A stretch of DNA of 64,000 nucleotides from Triangularia verruculosa (taxonomy: Eukaryota > Ascomycota > Sordariomycetes > Sordariales > Podosporaceae). The stretch covers positions 62,001 to 126,000 of the forward strand of contig MU863882.1 in assembly GCA_033296885.1 (NCBI GenBank). Reading direction: 5' to 3'. Of the stretch, positions 47,921 through 57,296 are shown one piece after another (positions within the stretch are counted from its first letter, which is position 1; each line of letters begins with the position of its first letter). A model generated the notes under the pieces. That model was not told where the DNA came from. It did no database searches and was given only the letters and a program-made list of their open reading frames with translations. A program made the translations under genes and the position numbers.

Positions 47921-50900
47921 ATGCTGCTCCCTTACCGCAGCAGACTCGCGGGACGAGATGCGCCGGTCGCGAGCTTCGTCCGCCTTGCGAGACACTGCGC
48001 CACAAGAGGTCCTTTGCGCCCGCTGACGTCGATCCCATCTTCGTCACTCGCCGTGTCGATTTCGTCCCGGCGATGGAATTCGCAAACCGCGACAGACGAA
48101 AGTCTATCGGTGCCATCTACCGCGCGGTACAATGAGATTGGCGTACAGCAACTGAGCGCGCACATTTACAAGCAGCTGTTTCCCCCCGACACCCCGCCCC
48201 CTCCCCCAGAGCTAGTCAAACTTGCCGAGGACCACCTTGGACGTCATGAACTGCTGGGAAAAAACACCGACAAGTCAGCGCCTGTCGCATTCGATCTCCC
48301 CCCGCTGGTCGGAAGCACTCTCGACGAGCATTTTCACAAGCTGGGTGTTGACGCCGGCGAACCTTTCCTGACGCATGCGAAGCGATTTGCGCTGGCAAAC
48401 CCGCCACCGAAACCGAGAAGCTGGGTGCGCCGGAGCGGGTGGACAAAGTACTACCCAGATGGCCGTACCGAGGCAGTTGATGCACCCGAGGGGGAGGCCA
48501 TGACATTTGACACCGAAGTCATGTGGAAGGAGAGCCCGTACGCCGTCATGGCCTGCGCTGCGACGGCCGATGCGTGGTATGCTTGGTTATCGCCGTGGCT
48601 GTTGGGTGAGACGGAAAACGAACATCAGCTCATACCGATGGGCGATCCCACCAAGGAGCGGGTGATAATAGGGCACAATATCGGGTTCGATCGGGCGAGG
48701 ATATTGGAGGAATACAGTCTGACGCAGACGAGGAACTCGTTCCTGGATACCATGTCATTGCACGTTGCTGTCAACGGCATGTGTTCCCAGCAGCGTCCGA
48801 CATGGATGAAGCACCGAAAGGACCGCGAGTTCCGAGACAAAATTGCCAAGGAGTCGAACCATGTTGAGCTCGTCGAGTTGCTGAACAGTGGTGCGTTTTC
48901 AGCCCAGGAGGAAGAACTTTGGGTGGAAAGGAGTTCGATCAATTCGCTGCGGGACGTTGCCCAGTTCCATCTTGGTGTCACAATCGACAAAGAAATTCGC
49001 AACGCTTTTGGCGAGCTCGACCGGGCTGGCGTTAACAAACAGCTCGATGAACTCTTGACTTACTGTGCTGCCGACGTGGCCATCACTCATCGTGTCTACC
49101 AGGTTGTGTTTCCCAACTTCTTGCGAACCTGCCCTCATCCCGTCAGTTTTGCTGCACTAAGGCATCTGTCAAATGTGATCTTGCCTGTTAACAAAACATG
49201 GGATTCGTACATTGCCAACGCCGAGGCCACTTACAAGAGGCTATCCGAGGATGTTCAAGGCCGGTTGTTTGCCCTGACACAGAAGGCGCTTGAAGTCAAA
49301 GATGACCCTGACAAATGGAGCACCGACCCCTGGATGTCGCAACTGGACTGGGGTGGACAAGAGATCAAGAAGACCAAGGGAACCAAAACCAACCCTCCAC
49401 GACCATATTTGAATCAGAAGATGCCAGGGAAGCCGAACTGGTACAGAAATCTATTTCCAAAAGCAGACGGCCCTATCAACCTTACTGTGCGCACAAGAGT
49501 CGCGCCGCTTCTTCTTCGGCTCTCCTGGGATGGATATCCGCTGTTTTGGTCGGATAAGCACGGTTGGACCTTCAGGGTGCCTTTAGCCGATGTGCAAAAG
49601 TACACCGAAAAGCAGATGAAGCCTTGCGATTTTGAGGAGGAAACAGTTCTGGCCATCAAGGAGGACACCCGACATGCTTACTTCAAGCTGCCACACAAGG
49701 ACGGTCCCACGGCTCGATGCACTAATCCAATGGCGAAGAGCTACCTGACTTATTTTGAAAAGGGGACGCTGTCCTCAGAGTACGACTATGCTAAGGAGGC
49801 GCTGGAGATGAACGCCTCCTGTTCATACTGGATCAGTTCTCGGGACCGAATCATGTCCCAGCTGGTCGTGTATGAGTCTGACCTCCCCGAGTCCGTCCGC
49901 ACCAAAGACCTCGAGGAAGACGCCCCAACCCCAGGGTTCATTCTCCCGCAAGTCATTCCTATGGGCACTGTTACTCGCCGCGCAGTTGAGAACACATGGC
50001 TCACGGCTTCCAATGCCAAAAAGAACCGTGTCGGCTCTGAGCTCAAAGCCATGGTTCGCGCCCCATCTGGCTATGTCTTTGTCGGCGCCGATGTCGACTC
50101 TGAAGAACTCTGGATTGCCTCAGTAATGGGTGACGCAACATTCAAACTCCACGGCGGCAATGCCATCGGGTTCATGACATTGGAAGGCACCAAGGCAGCC
50201 GGCACCGACCTCCACTCCCGCACCGCCGCCATCCTCGGCATCACCCGCAACGACGCCAAAGTCTTCAACTACGGCCGCATTTACGGCGCAGGATTGAAGT
50301 TCGCCGGGCAACTCCTCCGACAATTCAATCCCTCCCTTTCCGAGCAGGATACACTCAACATCGCCGGCAAATTATACGCCACCACCAAAGGCACCAAAAC
50401 CAACCGCCGAGCCCTCTATAAGCGTCCCTTCTGGCGCGGAGGGACAGAATCATTCGTCTTCAACAAACTCGAAGAGTTCGCCGAGCAATCTCACGCTCGA
50501 ACCCCCGTTCTCGGCGCTGGCATCACCGAAGCCTTGACCGCCCGCTTCCTTTCTAAAGGGGGTTACCTCACCTCCAGAGTCAACTGGGCCATCCAATCCT
50601 CGGGCGTTGACTACCTCCACTTACTCATCGTATCGATGGACTACCTCACCCGCCGGTACAACATCGCCTGCCGACTCGCCATCACCGTGCACGATGAAAT
50701 CAGATACTTGGTCAAAGACCACGACAAGTACCGCGCCGCCATGGCCCTTCAAATCGCCAACCTGTGGACACGAGCCATGTTTGCCCAGCAAGTCGGGATC
50801 CACGACCTCCCGCAATCATGTGCCTTTTTTTCAGCAGTGGACATCGACTCCGTCCTCAGGAAAGAAGTCGACATGGAGTGCATCACCCCGTCCAATCCCG

Positions 50901-51457
50901 ACCCCATCCCACCGGGGGAAACCGTTGACATCACGCAGCTCCTCGAGAAGGGCTCTCTGGCCTACCTCGATCCAAACATCACCCCCGACCCGAGGTTCGC
51001 ACCGAAATTGGATGACATCCCATACACACCACGAAAGCCGGTGATGGAAGAGCTAATGGAGGAGGAACATGGGGACGAGGATGAAAAGGCAAAGTTGAGG
51101 TTCATCAGGGCGCAGATTACGAATGATGAGGAGGAGTTCAAGGCGATTATGAAGGAGACGAGACAGGAGAGACAGGTGTATGTGCCGAAGGTGCCGGTGA
51201 AGATTCTGAAGAAGCCGTATAGCGCGAGCGCGAGGTTGCTGCCGGGGCCAAGAGGGGGGAAGTATGGGCAGAAGGAGCCGGTGATGGTGAGGGAGGCGTT
51301 GGAGGGGGTGAGGTATAGGAATTTTCCGGGGGGGACGGGGGCTGCTGCTGCTGGTGGGAAGGCCGCTGCTGGGGGGAAGGGGTGGGAAGCGGCTGGGAGT
51401 GGGACGGGGACGGGGGGGAAGGGGTGGGGGAGGGTGCAGTGGGATTTTACGAGGTGA
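47921..51457 (+). CDS. mip1: Mitochondrial DNA polymerase gamma, catalytic subunit Mip1
   Basis: The product replicates and proofreads mitochondrial DNA. It is a single-exon gene of 1178 residues. The first 50 residues are rich in Arg, Ser and Leu with almost no acids, a good mitochondrial presequence. The exonuclease motifs are TFDTEV (about 195-200), GHNIGFDRARI (about 250) and YCAADVAITHRVY (about 381). The polymerase A-family motifs are VGADVDSEELWIASVMGDA (about 722-740), RNDAKVFNYGRIYGAG (about 776-791) and TVHDEIRYLVKDHDK (about 921-935). The last 140 residues are an acidic then Gly/Lys-rich extension typical of fungal Mip1 and not needed for the core fold. The ATG at 47921 starts the presequence; earlier in-frame codons contain no ATG. 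Confidence 0.97.
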   Translation: MLLPYRSRLAGRDAPVASFVRLARHCATRGPLRPLTSIPSSSLAVSISSRRWNSQTATDESLSVPSTARYNEIGVQQLSAHIYKQLFPPDTPPPPPELVKLAEDHLGRHELLGKNTDKSAPVAFDLPPLVGSTLDEHFHKLGVDAGEPFLTHAKRFALANPPPKPRSWVRRSGWTKYYPDGRTEAVDAPEGEAMTFDTEVMWKESPYAVMACAATADAWYAWLSPWLLGETENEHQLIPMGDPTKERVIIGHNIGFDRARILEEYSLTQTRNSFLDTMSLHVAVNGMCSQQRPTWMKHRKDREFRDKIAKESNHVELVELLNSGAFSAQEEELWVERSSINSLRDVAQFHLGVTIDKEIRNAFGELDRAGVNKQLDELLTYCAADVAITHRVYQVVFPNFLRTCPHPVSFAALRHLSNVILPVNKTWDSYIANAEATYKRLSEDVQGRLFALTQKALEVKDDPDKWSTDPWMSQLDWGGQEIKKTKGTKTNPPRPYLNQKMPGKPNWYRNLFPKADGPINLTVRTRVAPLLLRLSWDGYPLFWSDKHGWTFRVPLADVQKYTEKQMKPCDFEEETVLAIKEDTRHAYFKLPHKDGPTARCTNPMAKSYLTYFEKGTLSSEYDYAKEALEMNASCSYWISSRDRIMSQLVVYESDLPESVRTKDLEEDAPTPGFILPQVIPMGTVTRRAVENTWLTASNAKKNRVGSELKAMVRAPSGYVFVGADVDSEELWIASVMGDATFKLHGGNAIGFMTLEGTKAAGTDLHSRTAAILGITRNDAKVFNYGRIYGAGLKFAGQLLRQFNPSLSEQDTLNIAGKLYATTKGTKTNRRALYKRPFWRGGTESFVFNKLEEFAEQSHARTPVLGAGITEALTARFLSKGGYLTSRVNWAIQSSGVDYLHLLIVSMDYLTRRYNIACRLAITVHDEIRYLVKDHDKYRAAMALQIANLWTRAMFAQQVGIHDLPQSCAFFSAVDIDSVLRKEVDMECITPSNPDPIPPGETVDITQLLEKGSLAYLDPNITPDPRFAPKLDDIPYTPRKPVMEELMEEEHGDEDEKAKLRFIRAQITNDEEEFKAIMKETRQERQVYVPKVPVKILKKPYSASARLLPGPRGGKYGQKEPVMVREALEGVRYRNFPGGTGAAAAGGKAAAGGKGWEAAGSGTGTGGKGWGRVQWDFTR

Positions 51458-52853
51458 GACAGTTGAAAGGGTTGTAAGATATGGAGGGTTGGGATGTATA
51501 TTGTATGATTTTTTCGAGGGGAGGGGGAGGTCTGTTTAAGGCATCATGGCTGGAGTTGGCGTAATTTGGAAAAAGGGTTTTTGAAATGGAAGCATTAGGG
51601 GGGGGTGGGAAAAGCATGGAGGGTTATTGTTTTGTATTGTTATGTGTTCTTGCTGTTATGTCTACTGGAATAGGGGGGTTACTTGTGCATGAAGCATTAG
51701 CATAAAAGCGAAAGTATTTGAAAGTGAGAAATCAAAATCGAAAAAAAAAACATTGAAAGATATTCATCCTCTGCTTTCAACAATAACTCTCCATTCTCGG
51801 GACTCTCTCCCTCTTTTGCAATGCCATCATCAATCCCGGTGCCTTTTAAAAAAAGAGCTGGCCACCTACTTCGGAGCTAGGTACCTCAACAGGCCTTCAT
51901 CTATCCATACCATTCTCAGCTAACAACACACCGGCAGGGATAGCGCCGAGGCCTTGGAAGAGGTTGGAGGAGTCAGAAAAATCTTTGATGATAACTAATG
52001 AAAGCTAAAGAGAAAGCCAATAGCCTACCTATACAAAAAAAAAAAAAAAGTTCTCTGTTTCATCACCGAGATACTCAACATACCTAGATATCGTAAGCTC
52101 CAAAAAGGTACCCCCTCCCAAACATCAAAAAGGAAGGAGCGAACGATGGTATATATACTACCTCCCGGACACACTTTCCAACAGCTCCAGTACCCTTACC
52201 AGGCCGCTACAGACTTGTGGTCAGGTCAAAATGGTAAGGGTGTTGGAGCTGTTACCGCCCCAGGGACTTGCAACCGATAGCTCCCTCGTTCGAACCGGTG
52301 ACAAACCCACGGGTTTTCGTAACCGAGTCCACCCTTCCCGATAGGTTGGCCGGTGAGCTTTTTGTTTCTTTCTCTTTCCTTTTATTTAACTGTTAACTTA
52401 CTATACGACATTTTATTAGATTTGGCTTGGCCAGTTTAATAAGTACAGGATCAAATTTGAGGGAAAGGGTGCTGTTTATATTTTCTAGGTAGGTAGGTTA
52501 GATAGAGTTAGAGTGATAAACAAAGAGAGATATACGGTATGTAATCAAGGTCAGAGTTGGGAAGGTGATAAATTATAACCAATTAAGAGAGAGATGAATA
52601 TATCGAAAGGAACCGATGGTAGCGAGCCCTCATAGATGATCCCCAACCTCATAGGTCATTGAAAACATATCAAGCTCTCTCTCTCGTACACCGACCGACA
52701 GCAGCCCACCTCACCCCCTCCCCCTCAACACCCAAAACATTCATGGAGAAATTAAACAAATATCATTCTGACCTTTCCTAACATGGGTATTCTCTATTCC
52801 TTTCCCCACCTCCCTCCCCAAAAAAAACAAATATTACTCAAAATCTATTCCTA
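51458..52853. other. Convergent spacer with a strong hairpin
   Basis: Mip1 and the calponin-homology gene converge here. The stretch holds several A runs, GGTAGGTAGG-like repeats near 52490 and a long near-perfect inverted repeat (listed separately). The bases 52260-52340 include CGTTCGAACC, which resembles a tRNA B box, but no cloverleaf can be drawn. No protein gene is supported. Confidence 0.6.
52180..52253. ncRNA. Candidate hairpin RNA: 22-bp stem, 30-nt loop
   Basis: The left arm 52180-52201 and right arm 52232-52253 are inverted repeats matching at 20 of 22 positions. On + strand RNA the two remaining positions form adjacent G-U and U-G wobble pairs, so the stem is continuous. The loop is 30 nt. 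The size resembles precursors of fungal microRNA-like RNAs, but it could equally be a terminator, a cruciform or part of a dispersed element. Nothing in the sequence proves transcription. Confidence 0.4.
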
Positions 52854-55213
52854 TCACCCCCGCCCTCCCCCAGGAGCCCCAGGCAACGGCCTCGGCCCTA
52901 CAATCTGCCTCCTCCCCGCCCCGATCCCCTGACTCCCCTTATTCTGCCCGTCACCCCCCGTATACCCCGCCCACTGCCCCACATCCCACCTCCCCCCAAT
53001 CCCGCCCCCAATCCCCTCCACCCCCTCCCCCGACCTCGTCGCCTTTGCCATTTCCTTCTGCGACTCCTCCCACTCCTGCTGCCTCTGCCTCTCCAGCTCC
53101 ATCTCCCTCTCGAGAAGCGACTTGCTCGCCCAGCCGGCAGCCTTGGTTTGCTTCTGCGCGAGCTGCCGCCGGCGATCTTCTTCCGCTTGTTCGTCTACTG
53201 TGCCGGCGAGTTCCTTGGAAAAGGTTGAGTGTGGTGGCGAGTGTAGAGGAGCCGGGTTACTGGCGAGGTAGCGGTCTGTTCTGGAGGTCACCGGGGAGGT
53301 TTGTTTAGCAAAGGGACTTTTTGATACGAAGGGGCTGTTGGTGGTTGTTGGTGATTTGGTGGAGAAGGGACTGGTGGTGACTTGGGGTTTGGGAGCGAAG
53401 GGGCTGGTTGCCTGGGGTTTGGAGGAGCGAGGGCTGGTTTGCTTGGCAAAGGGGCTGCGGTTGTTGCTCGCGCCGCTCCCGGGGGTAGGGAGCTGACGGG
53501 CTGAGTCTGGGGAGGTTGTAGCGGAGTAGGTAGTTGGGTCAGGGAGCGGCCGGGAGCCGGTGTGCTGCTTGGTGATGGGTAACGGCTGGCCACCAGTAGG
53601 TTGCTTCCGGATGGGGAGAGTAGGTGGCGGCAGGGAGGACTTCTCTCCGGTGCGATGGGTCTTAACCTTGGCTGGGTCGGGAAGGGGTCTCGGTGATCTG
53701 GAAGGGAGTGGCGGGCTGAGAGGGGGTTCTTCTGCGATATCCTGCTCGTTTTGTTGGTGGTGCCAGGACTTTGAGGCAAAGTTTTGCTCGTCCCGTACAC
53801 TCCATGAGTCCTGTCTGCTTACCTTATCCGCGGCGGCAGGGCGACTGCGAGACCGAGACCTTGCCTTTTTGGCGTCCTTGTTGCCGTGTCCGCGAGACCG
53901 CCCTTGGCGTTCTCGCTCGTACTGGGCCTCTCGTTCGCGCGCCTTTGCGAGTTCCATTTCGAGCTGCTTGATGCGTTCCTTATCCTTGGACTCCTGATCC
54001 GCTTGGTATTGACTTAGATACTGGCCTCGCAGCTCGGACCCGCTCTTTTGCTGCCGAGCTTTCGCACGCTCCTCCTGCAGCCGGGCTTCAGCTTCGGCTT
54101 CCTCCTTGCGCCGCTTCTCCTCAGTTATCCTCCATTGTCTTTCCTCCTCCTCCCATCTTCGCTTCTCGTCTTCGATCTTTCTCCGCTCTTCTTCTCGGAT
54201 CCGCTTGGTCTCCTCTTCCCACCTCTGCCCTTCCTCTTTCTTTGCCCGCGCTTCTTCGGCTTCGGTTTCCGCCTTCCTCTTGCGCTCTTCCTCTTCCTGT
54301 TGTAGCCTCAACTTCTCAGCCTCCTCCTTTCTCTTCTTCTCTTTCTCATATAAACTTGGCACTGCCGGACCAGCACTAGTGATTTGTCTCCGGCCACCAA
54401 ACGCAATCCCTAAATTGTTTTGGTTCGCACCGCCCATGTAGCCGTACTGGGCAATATTCCAAGCCGGCGACGTTGCGCCTTCGTGTTCCTTCTTGCTCCA
54501 GCTACTAACACCAGGAGAAGTTGCGCCATTCCGGTTCGGGGACTTGCCTCGCGCCCATGGTCCAGCATCGTCGCCCCCTGTCTTGGATGCTGATAATGAC
54601 GGCGTTCCCCTTCCATACACCGAGGACGAGGTATTACTAGCATTGGAATTCCCACGGCCCCGGATGACTGGTGGGGTGTTGTAGCCTGTTGGTTGTGGGC
54701 TAAGTAAGGCCGAGTTCTTGACCTTGGGGCCAATCGAAGTAGGAAAACTGTCCGGTTTCGCCCCATTGGCAGCACGGCTGAAGGCGCTGATGCATTGCAG
54801 GACCTGGGCGGGATCCTTTCGCTCGAAGAGATCGACCGTCAGGAACATGTCGTGCTGCTGGAGGTTTAGCGGCGGTGTCTGACAGGCGCGGAGGAAATGA
54901 GAGATGTTCTCCATCTGGACGAAGGGCATGGCCGATTTCTTGAACTTGACTCCTGGGGGTGCGACGGCGAGGTTGACGAGTCTAGGGGCACGTGTCAGTC
55001 GATTCGAACGGTTTGTACAACAGATTAACAGTGTGGAAAGACGTACTTGCACAAAGCGACACCATCTTTGAGTCCCTCGAGCAAGTCCTTACCAGGCAAA
55101 CTCTCTCCCAGGACTGTCTCGATCCATTGCCTCGCCTCGTTGGCGGCAGCTGGTGTGTACTTCTCCAGGCGCAACCGGCGCAAGTCTCCGTCTAGCGATG
55201 TCACTGACGCCAT
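52854..55213 (-). CDS. Calponin-homology domain protein with coiled coil and calponin-like repeats
   Basis: The N-terminal CH domain (about 20-135) should bind actin; the protein resembles fungal transgelin/calponin-type proteins rather than fimbrin, which has four CH domains. Two exons are inferred, 55213-55047 and 54981-52854, giving 764 residues. The 65-nt intron (GTACGT donor) restores LKDGVALCKLVNLAV. A calponin-like repeat, GYMGGANQNNLGIAFGGRRQ, sits at about 231-250. Then come a strongly charged coiled coil of Glu/Lys/Arg (about 260-400), an RS-rich segment (SRSRSRP), and a Pro/Ser-rich region with repeated PFA/PFS-TK-SP units. A second calponin-like repeat, GYTGGDGQNK followed by GRRQIVGPRP, ends the protein (about 725-755). 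The likely role is actin cross-linking or stabilisation in hyphae; this is inferred from domains only. Confidence 0.9.
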
Positions 55214-56155
55214 GATGGGCGATTGCTGATTTTCTGGATTGTTGTCTTTTCAAGAAACCAAGCAAGTTGTCGTGTGTACAAAGCAAAAAAACAGGTTTGG
55301 AATACAGCAGGTATGCGCGCGTGGTTGTCGGTCCGTCGGGAGGTTTCCCAGTTGCGTCAGCGGATCCCTATCTCTTTCTTTAACCCTCTATATTTCCCTC
55401 CCCCTAAAAATAATTTCGTACGCCCCCTAACTTTTCAGGGTGATTTTAGTGGGCGGCAACGGGCCGTGAAATGAAGCAGCGGGGCCCTCAAATGTTCGTA
55501 AATTGGAAGAGAGTCAGCAACCGAAAGTGGGTGGGTGGTTGAGGCTGTCGTTGTCGTCGGTAGGGGGGGGGGTCATGTCTTGTAGAATGAAATTGCGTGG
55601 CATTCTTCTTCCAGGGCGCTTCTTCAGGGGACATCCCTTCCATGCCTGGTGTGCCTTGTTGCGTGCCCCTCATTTATGGCTTGGCAGGGAAAGTTGGATG
55701 TAAGTGTACGTTCAGCCACAGATTTAAATCCGTGCACGCTGAGTGTGGGGGAGGCAGTTAATATGTGGCTGGTATTAAGCATTTGGACGACGCCTTGAGC
55801 AGCCATCGAGACATCTTGACAAGGTTTCCATAGTTTAGAGCCCGGTTGGACGTCTTCGAAGGTATCTAGATGAAGTCTTCTCAAATAGATCTAGCAGTTT
55901 AAGAACCCCGTTATGTAAATTTCTGGCACCTACCTTTCTGCCAGAAAACCCCCACTAACAAACCTCTCCAACCCTTGGCAACGACGTCACTCCATCAAAT
56001 ATTATTCCACTTGTAGCTTTTGTCACCACCAAAAAAAAGTATCGCGAACCGCGTCGCAACCATCACCACCCGTCTCCCCGCTTCCCATACCCCAACCCCG
56101 ACCCCCCTCTACTATACCCATTCTTGTATACCTTACCTACCCCCTCCCACAAACA
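55214..56155. other. Divergent promoter CH gene/NDUFAF2
   Basis: Holds the two promoters. I see no supported gene. The last 150 bases before the NDUFAF2 ATG are strongly C-rich, consistent with a leader. Confidence 0.6.
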
Positions 56156-56791
56156 ATGTCCAAACCCCCGCTCTCCCTCTGGCAAAAATGGAAAGCCCTC
56201 CGCCTCCCCTGGCGCCGCCACTTCCTCGCCGGCAAAGACCTCGCCGGCAACACCTACTGGGAGTTCCACGACCGCGGCGACCCCAACCCCGCCAAATGGC
56301 GCCGCATCCTCCGCCCCAACCCCGCCCTCAACCTGCACCACTCCGACGTCAAGATCCCGCCCCAGTGGCACCAGTGGCTCCGGCACACCCGCCCCAACCC
56401 GCCCTCGATCGAAGAGCAGCAGCTCGACCTCGTCCGGCAGGAACGGCTGAAGATCCTCGCCGCAGAGGCGGATAGGAGGTGGGAGGCGAAGCCGAGGTAT
56501 ATCGAGGAGGACTCGACGAAAGAAACGCCGAAGCCGGCGCTGGAGGGGAGCGGGATGTGGGTTGAGAAGAAGCTTGAACAGGCACAAGGGAAGGAAGGGG
56601 AGGTGGTGCCGAAGGAGGTCAAACGGGAGGAGGTGTGGGAGGGAATGAAGAAGCAGGCGGAGAAAGGGAGGGATGGGGAGGTGATTGTTGGTGGGAAGAA
56701 GAAGATTGATCCGTGGAAGCAGAAGAGGGCGGGGCCAGGGGAAGAGTGGCAGCCTCAGGGGTGGACACCAGGGGCTGCTAAGAAGCCATGA
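56156..56791 (+). CDS. ndufaf2: Complex I assembly factor of the NDUFAF2 (NDUFA12-like) family
   Basis: The product is a mitochondrial matrix chaperone for late complex I assembly. It is intronless, 211 residues. The family core is near the N-terminus: LAGKDLAGNTYWEFHDRGDP (about 25-44), WRRIL, SDVKIPPQWHQWLRHTR (about 64-80) and PPSIEEQQLD. The rest is a long charged Lys/Glu tail ending in KKIDPWKQKRAGPGEEWQP, as in other fungal members. The N-terminus is basic (WKALRLPWRRHFLAG), usable for mitochondrial import. The ATG context AACAATGTCC is good. The alternative, the NDUFA12 subunit itself, is shorter and lacks the long charged tail. Codons switch from C-ending to G-ending near 56460. Confidence 0.92.
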   Translation: MSKPPLSLWQKWKALRLPWRRHFLAGKDLAGNTYWEFHDRGDPNPAKWRRILRPNPALNLHHSDVKIPPQWHQWLRHTRPNPPSIEEQQLDLVRQERLKILAAEADRRWEAKPRYIEEDSTKETPKPALEGSGMWVEKKLEQAQGKEGEVVPKEVKREEVWEGMKKQAEKGRDGEVIVGGKKKIDPWKQKRAGPGEEWQPQGWTPGAAKKP

Positions 56792-57296
56792 TATTGACAG
56801 AGGTGGAGAGAGAAAGGCGTGATGAGGAATGGAGTTTGGCGTAGGAAAAAGCATGCATCACGTCCAATTCCTGTATACTAGCATCCGGGAGATACCTCGC
56901 CTCTCATGAGTGTATGATATGTATAAACATCGTACTCGCCAGACCTGCAAAAGCAGCACCAGCCCTCGCTTCCAATTTAAAGCACGGGTTGACGCCAATT
57001 CTGTCAGGCCAAACGAGTTCGAGAACCTCTACCTAAAGATTGTTAAAAACAAGATAGAAATGTACAAATAATATCCTCCATCTAACATGAGTAATAATAA
57101 CGCCTTGATCATGCAACAAGACTTCTCAGCATATGTGATGATGTCCAGCAATCCCACCCTTCATCCCCCAAAATAATAACCCATTGCTTTTCCATACAGA
57201 GGGGTATCAAAAAAATGAAGTCCATCTGGAATGCTCCAAACGCCCTGCTCCTTTTCCTCGACCATGTACAAGCAGACAAATCATCTCCACGCTTGC
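56792..57296. other. Convergent 3' spacer
   Basis: Holds the 3' ends of NDUFAF2 and the next gene. AT-rich; no gene or RNA is visible. Confidence 0.65.

Noticed and set aside
52254..52340. tRNA-like B box (CGTTCGAACC) beside the hairpin
   Set aside because: A T-arm can be drawn only with a mismatch, and no acceptor stem or anticodon arm pairs in either orientation.
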